From Dryas octopetala (taxonomy: Eukaryota; Streptophyta; Magnoliopsida; Rosales; Rosaceae): a DNA stretch of 64,000 nt. Made by a program: the position numbers and the translations under genes. Under the pieces are notes generated by a model. It made no database searches. It was not told the DNA's origin and saw only the letters and a list, made by a program, of their open reading frames with translations. The DNA lies in contig OY992836.1 of the NCBI GenBank assembly GCA_963921425.1, forward strand, positions 12,927,304-12,991,303, given 5' to 3'. Every line of letters starts with the position of its first letter. Position 1 is the first letter of the stretch. Of this stretch, positions 37,055-47,984 are shown piece by piece.

Positions 37055-40000
37055 ATGCTTAATCACTACGTACCCCATACTGGACCTTTGCTCACTAACC
37101 TAGCACAAGACCACGAGACTCAACCTCCACTGAATGGCTATGATTTAAGACAAAGCGATGACATTATGTACACATTGCTTAGAGGTGTGAATGATGATAC
37201 CACACACAACGTTAATGAAACTGAGAATGAGATAGTTGTCCAAACTCAAAATCAAACCAATGGATCGAGCAATGCAGTGGGTTTCTCAACTTGCCAACCA
37301 AATGAACTTTTGGAACAAAATGGTGAATCATCGAGGCCAACAAATGATGTGGGGAATGAAACGGGCACTGATTCGCAACTAGGTAAGCGCAAGAGATTAG
37401 GAAGAGGAAAAAATAAGAGAAAATTTGCTGTAACGAAACTAGAGAAGTTGGTATTCAATGAACATGGGCAGGCAGTTGAACCAGCTGACCTATGTGCAAA
37501 GTTTTCAAGATTTGTGGGGATAATAGCAACAGATGCCTCTTACTTTCCAATCAATGTGAAGTCGTTCAGATTGTTTAAAAAGGGAACCAGAGTGGAGAAA
37601 GCATGGAAGGATGTGAAGGTAAAGATCTCTTTCACCACGCCAATTGTTTCAGTATATCAAGCATTATTAATTTATTCATGTGCTAATGTATGATGCGTAT
37701 GTACAAACACATTATGCAGGAAGCTCTTGACTGGTCAGATCCGGATACATTAGCTAAGGAGGCAGCAATTGAAAAGATAACAAAGGCAAAGTTGAATGAC
37801 CGTTGGAAGAAATTTAAGCATGATCTTAAGGTGGAATGGTACTACCCAAATGTCGGTACAGCTGATAGGTGGATTTGCAATGATAATCGTGTTAACATTA
37901 ACCAATGGCGCTTGTTGGTGGCTGATTGGGACATAGAGAAAGAGGTAAATTAAGCCATAATTCCTCGAATTCTTATTTTCGGCATTCTCATGTAGGTGGA
38001 AAAAATTGACAGTGTCATTTGGATTTTTGTACATAGAAATACTCAAGGATAAATAAGAGGAATCGAAGGCAATTGAGGCTGCATCACACCACTGGTACAC
38101 AAACCTTTGCCCAAAAGCGACATGCATGGGTGAGTTTTTAATACATTACCTAATGTTGAGGGTTAGTGGGAAAGAATTTGTCAATTTATCTTTCAGTTAG
38201 ATTGATCAGCCAATTATGTATGGGGAAACTAGTTTTGAACAGTGTAAGATTAATTTATGCTAGTTTTGGCATTACCTATTATTTGTTCCACTTCATATAG
38301 GATATTTTACTTTAGTGATGCTTGCTTAATAAGTATAGTACAAATGCATAGACCAAAGTAGTGGTGTATTTTTTCATGATCATGCTTATTTGATGCTTGA
38401 AATCCATAATAGTGTAGAAAGGCAAAATTATATGGCCTCAAAAGAAGAATCACACACATTTACATATTAAGTAATTATCCTGAGATTGCTTATGCTTTGA
38501 GCTAGCCACTGGTCATGTTAGCCTTTATCTACATAATCATTACAATTATGATAAAGATGAGATAAATTTAGCCTTTTTGATTCACAAAGGAGGTAATGCT
38601 TGTATATTGAGAACCGGTTTCAGTATAAATTTTTGAGAACCGGACCTCCAGGGGCAATGCTTCAGCAATGTGCTTCTAATTTGTTGAAGAATCGGAACTG
38701 CTTTTGGAGGACACAAAATTCATTTAAATGTAAAAAAAAAAATTGGAGTACCGGACCTCTCTTAACAGGTCCGGTCCTCCAGAGGCAATACAATTCTTCA
38801 GTTGTATTTTGAGAACCGGACCTCTATTTTGAGAACCGGTCCTCCTTAGGTCATTTTATTTTTTCACCAAAATATCCCGTCATTTTTTTTCATTTATTTT
38901 CCCTCTTTCTGTCCTGCGGGCCTCGTGTCCCGTGCCCTTTTCTTTCTCCTCTGCGCGCGTTGGTCCTCTTCTCCTCACTCTCTCTTATTTTCTTCTCTCT
39001 TCCTCCTCCCAATCCCTCATCAAATCACATTACATCTCAAAATTTGTTCTGACCTCTCACTTTTCGGCCCCTTCTGCATACCAGTAAATTCATAAATTGA
39101 GACTATTGATTCACCACTAAGAAATGCTAAAGAAGTACATTGATACCAGTAAATTGAGTATATTTCTTGTTTATTTTGTGGTGATGCTTTGTATAATTTT
39201 GCAATTCCTAAATACATTGGCAGAGATTGGTAGAAAAATAATTTGCCTTTATCTATTTGGTGCATGTTTTCATTATTAATTAAGTACTTGGAACATGTGT
39301 GTTATGTCTGATTTTGTGCAGAAACGTGAGCACCCTGGTGAAGTGCTTGACCGTATAACATTCTTCAAACTCATCTACAGCCGCAAAGTGAAAAATCAAC
39401 TCAAGCCGGTTAATGAAGAAGTCGCTAAACATTTTGTAAGTGCCTTAGTAATTAGATTATAGTATATACACATGTCAATACTACTAAACTGAGCATGTGG
39501 TGTTGTCTTTTTTGTTTTAATGCAGGATGAGTTGACTGCACTTGAGCAGAGGGAGCAGGAGAAGGGAAGGGAAATTACGCCTGATGTTCGTGATGAGTTG
39601 TATGCAGAGCAATTTGGGCCTGAAAAACGCAATACTGTCCGCGGCTTCGGTGTTGGAGTTGAATGGAAAGATGTACCTGGAATTGTTACACAGAGAAGGG
39701 GATTGTCACGACAAGTCGAAGTGTTACAAGCTCAATGTGATCTCCAACGAATTGCTGCAGAAGATGCACGTCAAGCAGCAGAAGAAGCGCGTGCAGAAGT
39801 TGAAAGAATCAAAGTTGATGCAGCTAGGAAGGAACAAGAAGCAAGAGAGAGAGATGAATATTTTAGAAACAAGATGGCTGAATTTGAAGCCCGTTTGAAC
39901 AATCCTTTAGTTGCTGCTATTTCAGGTGCAGGGGTACAAGCACTCCAAGGGCTGGATGTGCAGGCTTTGATACAGATGTTGTCAAAAGCTTCAGCCACCA

Positions 40001-40119
40001 AAGAAGCTCAAGCAAGCCCACCAGTTGGTGCCAATCCGATGTTGATGATAGGTTCCGATGTCTCTGATATGGCCGTGGACAATGCGAACACAGCAAATGA
40101 TGAGTTTCGCAGCCCATGA
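37055..40119 (+). CDS. CACTA element accessory protein (TNPA-like, Transposase_24/Ptta-En-Spm family)
   Basis: In En/Spm such proteins bind subterminal repeats and assist the TNPD transposase; this is family knowledge. Five exons by eye: 37055-37618, 37720-37944, 38037-38129, 39322-39435, 39526-40119; 529 codons, all junctions phase 0. Order: variable acidic N-terminus with a basic patch (GKRKRLGRGKNKRK, about 109-122); the conserved family block (KGTRVEKAWKDVK, LNDRWKKFKHDLK, RWICNDNRVNINQWRLLVAD, LRLHHTTGTQTFAQKRHA, PGEVLDRITFFKLIYSR); and a C-terminal coiled coil (about 360-445) rich in Glu, Arg and Ala. No stops or frameshifts were seen, so it may be expressible. ATG 37055 sits at an acceptor, so an upstream coding exon cannot be excluded. 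Confidence 0.82.
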
Positions 40120-41153
40120 TTGGATCCAAGTATGTACAAAAAATTTTGGATAAGTGTTGGTAGCATTTTGGTTTAGACAGGTGAATTCTAGCCCCTTTTG
40201 TGAAAATGATGGTGGGGACTTAAGTATAGATTATATTGCTAGAACATAGTGATATGATGGGTGTAGGAACTGACTGGCTAGAACATAGTGATATGATGGG
40301 TTTAGGAACTGACTGGCTTAGCTGTTGGGTAAAAATTTAATTTTGGCATTGATATGTGGCAGCTGATTTCTTGAGCATGCCAACCCTTTCATTTCAGTTA
40401 GATTGTGAATTGCTTGTAAGGAAGGGGTTGGAATCATATCAGTGAACTTAGATTGGGTATATTTTGGATGTAAATAGGCAAGTTATTTTGTTGAACAAAC
40501 TAATGTAATTATAGACTCATCAGTATTGTGAAGCAAATGTCTGAAAGTTGAATCCATGGCTTAAAGTGGCAATTTTTAATTTTTTAATGGCTAAAATTAT
40601 GGTTTATTAATAACTAATTGTTCAATACATACAGCATTAGTATAAGTATATATATTATTTGATATTATTGTATATGAAAGGGTATATGAGCAATTGTATA
40701 TATATTAGTTTTCTCCATTTAATGAAAGTATGGCACGGATACCCGAAGGTGAAAGGCGAAGGTCATTTAACTCAAAATACATGAATTCATCGTACATGTT
40801 TTTCATGTCACAGTATGGTATATTTTAATATTATTTTGTGATTCACGGTTATACAACCATGAGACCATTAACTGGAGTGGTCTCATCGTCCACCAAGCCA
40901 CTTTAAGCCGGCTCAAGCTTGGCTCAAGTATATGAGCTTGGCTGAAGTATGCTAATGCCGAATGGGGTGGGACCCGGTGTAAATGGACTCACGGTTAGGT
41001 AAACCGTGACAGTGTGGCAATGGATACGCCTCCCAATCGCACCACTCCCCAAACCGTGACTAGATAATCAATAGGCACTGCAAACTGTGCCCTTTGAGAC
41101 CAATTGGCATGGTTTGGTGGGTGTGCCTGATGAAGGATTTTGCAGTAGTGTAG

Positions 41154-41907
41154 TTTGTAAATTGCAAATATTAATTTTGAATTGAAAGTCTTATACGTTT
41201 TCCATCTCGCAAAACAATGTATGGTATAGTCAGATATATTTATCATGTAATAGTGTATTGATTGTAGAAACACAACGTATATAATACATTTTTCATAAAT
41301 TATGTTTATCTAGGATTATGTTACAACACGTACTCATAAAAGAATGAAGCAATATGCTAACTTTATTTAGAAATAAAAAATTTATATACACTTGTTGAGC
41401 GTGTGTTGAATCACATTCATGAATTCAAAATTCTTTAATTTTGTAATATATAACTAGATTTAAAACGAGTAAAAATAAGTATAACTCAAAATCCAAATCC
41501 TATTCTTTCAATCTTTTTGGGGACGAGTACTTCATGTCCATGTTTGTGAATTGTCTTATAGAGGCTCCACCCCATCACTGAGAAGAACCTTCTATGACTT
41601 TGATAACTTTGTTGGTTTTGCAGAAATTGAGAGACTCAACTAAAGTCCTGCAGCTGTTCAAAGAGAAAAAAGAGAGAAAATAATTAAAAAGAAGCCAACA
41701 AAAGGCTGCGATCAGTGATCACCATATATATTATGCTTTTTTAGAAAATCAACAGAGTTACAGTCTTACAGAACGAGGAAACACGCAACTCGAGGCTGAG
41801 GAAGTCCACGTTTAATTAAACAGAGCGTGGGTTTAACTTGACTTGTATTATATATACAATGAATTTGGATCCCAAAATGGGTTGGATTTACATGCAAATT
41901 CAATTCA
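41154..41907. other. Intergenic, nothing recognised
   Basis: AT-rich sequence between two transposons, with no supportable gene. Confidence 0.35.
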
Positions 41908-41916
41908 TTTTATTAA

Positions 41917-42116
41917 GGGGAAATTACCAATTTAGTCCATTTATGGGTTAAATTCACTATTTTGCCCCTAAATTTGACGGTTGTTATTGAAATTTTGACG
42001 GAATGGACTATGTTGGCAAACGTCAAACAGATAGTGGATTAAGTTGGCAAAAAAAAAAATCGTGGACCAAGATGAGACTTTAGAACAAATAAATGGACTA
42101 AATTGGTAATTTCCTC
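41917..42116. mobile_element. MULE-type MITE, 200 bp
   Basis: Ends GGGGAAATTACCAATTTAG and, on the complement of the right end, GAGGAAATTACCAATTTAG form a 27-bp inverted repeat with one mismatch. The perfect 9-bp TSD TTTTATTAA lies at 41908-41916 and 42117-42125. There is no coding capacity. Confidence 0.92.
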
Positions 42117-42399
42117 TTTTATTAAAAAAAAAAAACAAAATTCATTTTATTTGGTATTGGGTACTATGCATTAGTTTTTATATGGGCATGCCTTCATTTG
42201 CATGATAACATTTTTTTATTGTTTGGATACGTATATAGGACATTTGTTGATTTTTTTAATTTTTGAAATATAGATTAGATTCTAGGACATATTTTAATTT
42301 GGATTCTCCCATTTTCTTGATTCTCATGGATTTTAAATCTACACATTTTGTTTTTATTCTTGAAAGATACTTTTATTAAAGAAAATAAAGAAGAGTTAC

Positions 42400-42812
42400 A
42401 ATTAGAATGAAACTGTTGTTGTTGAAGTTATACATGAGCTTCCCCCGCCTAAGTAGTAAGAGTCTCACAATGTAAAACAAAACAAGCAAAAGCATAAGCC
42501 GTTTCATTACAATTTCTAGACACATAACTACATATAACTTCGGAAAATTAAATTTAAACTCTTTTAGCCTCCTCCAAAAGGTGTCTGTCAGAGACTAAGT
42601 TCTCATCCATAAAAATAGAAGAAAACAAAGCACTAAAGACAAACTGGATCATGTGCAAAAGCGCTAATATCTCTGCTTGTTGGGAAGAAGCAATACAACC
42701 AAGTGGTTAGGCTATAACCAGTACAACCTCTTTGTGCGAATCACAAACAATCTCAGATGCACCACCTACACCCAAAATAGGATTGAAAGCATCATCAAAC
42801 CTGCAAAACAAC
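42400..42812 (-). pseudogene. Degenerate RNase H-like fragment, probably from a LINE
   Basis: Read on the minus strand with interruptions, the region gives a disordered version of the plant RNase H-like (RVT_3) pattern: a start like FDDAFNPILGVGGASEIVCD, a middle QQAEILALLHM, an acidic MDENLVSDRHLLEE and a late YVSRNCNETAYAFA resembling the family's NxxADxLA motif. Stop codons interrupt it and no reverse transcriptase part is present. I read it as a dead retrotransposon piece; a dead host RNase H-like gene is possible. Confidence 0.45.
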
Positions 42813-45090
42813 TAAAAAAGCTATAAACCAACAATAAACTAACCACAATTCATTTCTATGGACAATACCCTAAATAAACCCTCTCTACGAACAATAAATG
42901 GACTCGAGACACCAAAACTAAACAAGAGTTGGAACCCTAGGCAAACCCTCTCTAAGATTAAGAGAGGGACTAGACAAACTAAGATAACTAAATCACTAGC
43001 TTGCGGTGGTCTTATATAGTGTATAAGGTTTTTTTTTTTTTTTTCTCTCACTCATATTTTAAATCTATACATTAGAATCTTTTTATTTTAAATAAAAAAA
43101 AATTACATTAAAAAATAAGAATTGTTAAGAAAAGGAGAAGATTTTTGTTTATTTTTAATCTCATGCACTTTTCTTTTTACAAATATAAGGATTATTTTTT
43201 AATTTTGAGTCCTATCATTTAATCTTAAACCCCAAATAAAATCACTGAATTTGTAATACACCGGCTCGAACTGAAAGTCAAATAATAAGAGAGCAATTAT
43301 AGGATTCATTTTTAGGTCTGGACATGCTAAAATTAGATAGATTTTATTTAATATAATGATACAACTAGATGATAACAAATGCATAGCTGAAATTTAAAAT
43401 TAAAACAAGTAGAGAAAAAAATCTTTGTTTTTGAAATTAAGCATATATTCGTACAAGGCCTTTTAGTACAAATTTGCTGTTGTCCACGATAGTTGCTCAG
43501 CTACCGACCCTATGTGTCTTTCACTCCTTCATTTATTTTCTTCCCAAATTTTGGCCAACATAGAAATGAAAAGACCCATAATAGCCATATCCCATTAGGC
43601 AAATGAAATGATATAAAGACATTATTTAGGGAAAAAATAAAGAGAGAAATTATATAAAGACATTTTAACGTGCCCCTCATGGTCAAGCGTGGGGACTGCA
43701 ACGTCGTTTTGCTTTAACATTCTAACACGTGGTGTGGGCCGTGGGCCGTGGTCTGTGGGCCCCACAAGATGGGCCAAGCCCACTGTCAGATCGACTGACG
43801 CAAAGTATCCACACAGCATCGGATTCCAAAACCTTGTCGTTTTGGAGGAGCAATGGAGGTTGGAAAATGACATGTCGACACGGCATGGGCTTGACGGCTT
43901 TTTATGTGGGCGGACCGTAAAGGCCTCTTTGTCATGTCAAGTCGGGTCTGCCAGTCCCAACTGGGCCCAACTGGGCCAGCTGTCACTTACACTTCACAAT
44001 TCCCATCTAAAATGTCCTCTCATTCACATTGGCCTGGATTTGAATTTTTATTTTTTCTTCATTTTTGTGATCATTTCATAGCATGTGTGCCAAGCCTTGA
44101 TGTGAAGTTGATGCTTGGAATATACCCTTTCGTTTTCTTGGCCTTGTCTCGTATAATTGTACAAAAAGAGCTGTAGTTGGCTTTGTGATTACTCCAAATC
44201 ATTTGCTGCTGCTGATGGACTGGTAGTTTGTAAACGACAAAGTATATATAGCATTCGCAAATTTGCATGAAAAGAGATCAAATAGAATTATATATACTAT
44301 CCATATATTTATTTGAATTCAATTCTTTTTTTCTTAGCAATAAACCTGGATTGTCAAGCACAAGCTGTATAAGGAAAAGTAAAAAACATAATTAAGAATT
44401 ATACTACAAAAATAAGAAGATTGTAATAAATTCAAGAAAGATAATCATTTATTTAGGTAGGATAAATCAACAATAAACCTTATATGTGACTTGGAAAGTA
44501 AAATTTACATAATGGTATACTTTTGGTGATTCATGAGATTCTATGTTTATATTTGGAATTGGATTGAATAAGAACATAATATGTCATACCTACAGAAATA
44601 TGGTATTTTAAACCTACAATACTAGATGGATCACACATACAATGCGTGATAACGTAATAATGACTACAAAGAAAAACTAGTGGGCATGTTGAAAACATCT
44701 TATAAGCATATTAAAACTTGGTACAAAATATAAGTTGTGAGAGTGAATGGAGTAATGAGTTAAGAATTGACTTAAATATCATTGAGTATTTGAAGGACAT
44801 CACACTTGTTATGTCTAACTCCGATAATTCCCTTGTATTTCTTATGCCTTTAGGCTACTCAGTCAATATTGTGGGCCAGAGACCCTATCACCAAATTCAA
44901 TGTTTGATGGCACCTTTGATTGAGCTATGAAAGATTTGTTGTTAATATTTCGGTACGTATGTTACATTATTAGGCAATGAATCAAAATCATTGTATGATT
45001 GAATCATATTTGAATGTGTGATTCTCAGGACCCTAACTTTATTGCGAGCCAAAAACTACAAACTTCTCAATTGACTCGATCCTTAATTGA
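42813..45090. other. Intergenic, no gene recognised
   Basis: Mostly AT-rich. The stretch 43660-43990 is GC-richer (GTGGGCCGTGGGCCGTGG and similar) with short overlapping open frames on both strands, none of which I recognise. Confidence 0.35.
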
Positions 45091-45195
45091 ATTAGAGAAA
45101 TGTTATCCACCTTTTCTAATCTATCTTCTTAACCGACCTTTTTATTTATTATTTTCATTTCTTAATGTAAATTTGTAATCATAACTGTTTATTTT

Positions 45196-45802
45196 TTAAA
45201 GTATTTTATGAAAATCATCTATGCAAAAAATCAATCAAATTGGACATCGTTTGATTATATAACTGTAATAAAATAAGAGTCCATTAATATATAGATACTG
45301 ACATCTAATTTTATTAACCAAAACCACCTAAAGCCTCATTCTTCCTTTGCGGACCAACTACTACAAACTCATTCTTCATTTGCGGACACCAAAAATATAA
45401 CATGCAGACATCTTCCAAAATATCAGCATCAACGCATCACCAAAAAACAGAAACTAAAACTGCAAGTCTGCAACTCTAATAATTAAACTGCAATTTCAAT
45501 TCCAATAAACTGCAGCTTCTGCAGTTTCAGTTCACTTATAGTTTCATAAACTGCAGTTTCAGTTCACTTACAGTTCAAGAACTGCAGTTTCAGTTCACTT
45601 GCAGTTCCAGAAACTGAACTAAAAAAAAAAAAAAATCAAGAACCTACTAATGATGTGGAGGTTGGGATTTGGGAGGAGTTGAAGATGTGGAGGTTGGGAT
45701 TTGGGATTTGGGAGGAGCTGAAGATGTGGAGGAAGAGAGGAGGGGCTGAGTTTTGGTGGGTTTCGGCGGCAGGGGGCGACGACAGGGGGCAAAAGCAGGG
45801 AG

Positions 45803-45881
<79 letters not shown>

Positions 45882-46330
45882 GGGCTGGTGGTCAACGCAA
45901 GTGGAGGATGGAGTTACTGATGGAGGAAATGAGAGAAAGGAAGAAGAAAAAAAAGAAAGAGAAAGGAGAAGGAAAAAAAAAAAAAAAAAAGAGAAACGGA
46001 GGAGAGAGAAGAGAATGAGATCAGGGTGGGTAGTGGAAAGTGTGGGTTGAATGCATTGATAATGTGGAGAGAGAAATCAAATGCAGTGACCTAATTCTAA
46101 ATAAAGTGGCATAATTGTTACATTTTAATAATCATGGTATTACAGATTAAAAACAATAACTAGTATGTAGCTTAGGGTAATTAATTCATAAAATAAACAA
46201 ACAATTTTAGTAATATTTGATTCACCATTTGTTTATTTGAAAACAATTACATGACTAAACGATTTTTGATTTAATTGATTTTTTACAGAGATGATCTTCA
46301 AAGAATGATTCTGATCATAAAAATAAAATG
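45196..46330. repeat. Possible diverged MULE with inverted arms around a GA-rich core
   Basis: A left stretch (AAATCATCTATGCAAAAAATC, CATCGTTTGATTATATAACTG, about 45210-45265) and a right stretch in inverse orientation (AAACGATTTTTGATTTAATTG, TTACAGAGATGATCTT, about 46256-46305) correspond to the two arms of the 391-bp element at 58913-59303. Between them lie CTGCAGTTTCAGTTCACTT tandem repeats (about 45500-45620), a GA microsatellite and purine-rich sequence. Exact ends and TSD were not found. Confidence 0.45.
45810..45879. repeat. (GA)n microsatellite, about 35 units
   Basis: Uninterrupted GA dinucleotides over about 70 bp. Open frames across it are repeat artefacts. Confidence 0.95.
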
Positions 46331-46465
46331 CGAAATAAGAATAATAAAAGAGAATATCCGTGGAGAAGATAAATAGATTTAATGAAATTCTCTTCTATAT
46401 CAGTAGAACCAACAACTATTAGAAAGTAGAATTATAAACTTTTACACGTTAGACATTTTTTTTTT

Positions 46466-46877
46466 GAGGGAGGCTATGCAAACCACCCTTTTGTGCTGAG
46501 TTGACCATCCTAATAAATTTTTTTCAACTTTTTTCCTATTTTACCTTTTATTGCAAAAACATGATAAAATCACCCAGATCCATTCGGTGGTCATCTATCG
46601 AAATATCCACCAATGTTCGGCAGATAAGTGTCGAATAAATACAAATATTTCGGCAGATAACTGTCGAATGCCTTTTTCATTTCTATTCAGTAGTTATCCA
46701 CCGAATAATCCACCAATGTTCAGCAGATAACTGTCGAATAATCATAAATATTTCGGTAGATAATTGTCGAATGACCCAACGAACAAAATTGAAATTTTTT
46801 TGTTTTAAGGGTAAAATTAGAATTTTAAAATAGGGTGGTCAACTTAGCAATTTAGGGTGGTCTGAATAGCATTGGCC
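46466..46877. mobile_element. Probable MULE-type MITE upstream of the PPR/MAP1D locus
   Basis: Left end GAGGGAGGCTATGCAAACCA and the complement of the right end GGCCAATGCTATTCAGACCA are imperfect inverted repeats, and GTTGACCA.CCTA words recur inside both ends. Flanking T9 runs could be a TSD but carry little information. The interior repeats a TTCGGCAGATAACTGTCGAAT-like word at least four times. It is non-coding and ends about 80 bp before the duplicated MAP1D upstream region. Confidence 0.55.
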
Positions 46878-46958
46878 TTTTTTTTTACACGAATTTTCAA
46901 GTGGTTGAGATCAGTCCAAAAGCTAAAGCTTTGAATGAGTTTGGTCCTAGTACAAAAG

Positions 46959-47072
46959 CCCATGTGACTGGGCCTGCAAGTTTAACCCTTAAACTTGTGG
47001 CCATAATTATCGAGAGCCATGCAAGGCCCGGCCGTTCCAGAGCAAAAGAGAAAAGGAGAAATGAATTAATGG

Positions 47073-47134
<62 letters not shown>

Positions 47135-47984
47135 AAAAGGCCAGAAGGCGACTGTGTAATAGTGAGAGAATATGGTAAGCGCAAGTGCAATGCGTGTTGT
47201 GCAACCCACAATCCTCTCCTCTTTTGTGAGTAACCGCTTGCTTCAGTCAGCGCAGCCTCTTCACCAACTCTTCCGATACAACCCAGGTCCTGCTCATTCA
47301 CTTGTATTCTATTTTAATTTTGGTTCTACTGGTTCAGTTCTTTTTCACCTTTTTTTTTTGGATTATAAGAGCTTCTGTTTCAATTTTATGTTTTTATCTA
47401 TGTTGGGTTCTTTTCTTAAGGTTATTTGAATCAGCTTAGAAGTTGAATAAAATGATGCAAACGTGCCGTTGCGAATGGTTTATATATGTATGACATGGAA
47501 GTTAGCATTGAGGAAAAGTGTGTTATATTTTGTAGGGAACCTAGCTTATTGGTTGTTTGAGATTGCCAAAATATTTTTATAGCTGTATGAACTGTCAGTT
47601 TGTCACATACCACATACAGTTACCATGATGCTTTGTTGTTTCTGATTGTGTGATTTGAACTTGAAGAAAATAGGGTCTTTGGTAAAAAATGAATAAAATA
47701 TTAATGCCTAAATGATCCCTTTTCTTGAAGATACAAAATTTGTCCCGTATAATGCCACTGTTGCTCTGTTTCCTCAATAGTCTCCGAGAATCGAGCACAT
47801 GGGAATATAGTGATAATCTTCCTCTCTTTTTGTTTTGTGTGTGTGTGGGAGGGGGGTTGTTAAAGAATGGGAATACAGTGATGGTCATTGTTTTTTCTTG
47901 TTTCTAATTCTCACACACAGGAAGCAAGCATGCATTGATGCAGTTATCCAGAAGATTTTCTGGCTTGACTAACCTCTTGTTCAA
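46959..47984 (+). repeat. MAP1D promoter/exon 1/exon 2 duplication, copy A
   Basis: About 1.03 kb that aligns collinearly with 50073-51063: the upstream part (CCATGTGACTGGGCCTGCA, CCAGAG, GAATTAATGGAT), exon 1, intron 1 (GTCCTG, GAACCTAGCTTA, GAGATTGCCAAAAT, TGAACTGTCA) and the start of exon 2 (CAGTTATCCAGAA, CTCTTGTTCAA). Homology stops within exon 2 at CTCTTGTTCAA. A (GA) run of about 28 units (47076-47133) is expanded here but short in copy B. Confidence 0.9.
47076..47133. repeat. (GA)n microsatellite in the 5' UTR of copy A
   Basis: About 28 GA units ending 38 bp before the ATG at 47172. The corresponding run in copy B (about 50234-50250) has about seven to eight units. Confidence 0.93.

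Larger units (their letters stand above)
34126..41150. mobile_element. CACTA (En/Spm) transposon, 7,025 bp
   Basis: The left end begins CACTACTGGAAAAATGG, and the complement of the right end begins CACTACTGCAAAATCC. Both start with the CACTA hallmark. The 3-bp TSD TAG is perfect (34123-34125 and 41151-41153). Subterminal regions carry many repeats of a TCACGGTTTAC/ACTGTGCC word in both orientations, as En/Spm elements do for binding TNPA-like protein. Internal direct repeats with a palindromic ACCGG...CCGGTCCT core occur at 34655-34834 and 38615-38852. It encodes one gene (37055-40119). I saw no TNPD/Transposase_21 catalytic gene, so it is probably non-autonomous. Confidence 0.92.

Noticed and set aside
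43689..44176. Cluster of open frames on both strands in a GC-richer stretch
   Set aside because: Mutually overlapping and unrecognised; the stretch has repeated GTGGGCC words that keep frames open.
45655..46050. 131-residue Glu/Arg-repeat open frame and its antisense Ser/Leu frame
   Set aside because: Translation of the GA microsatellite and purine-rich flanks.
47935..47937. TTG at 47935 as the start of the PPR protein
   Set aside because: Plant genes rarely start at TTG; the frame runs through from the acceptor at 47921 and joins exon 1A in phase, with the first ATG of this exon at 47938.
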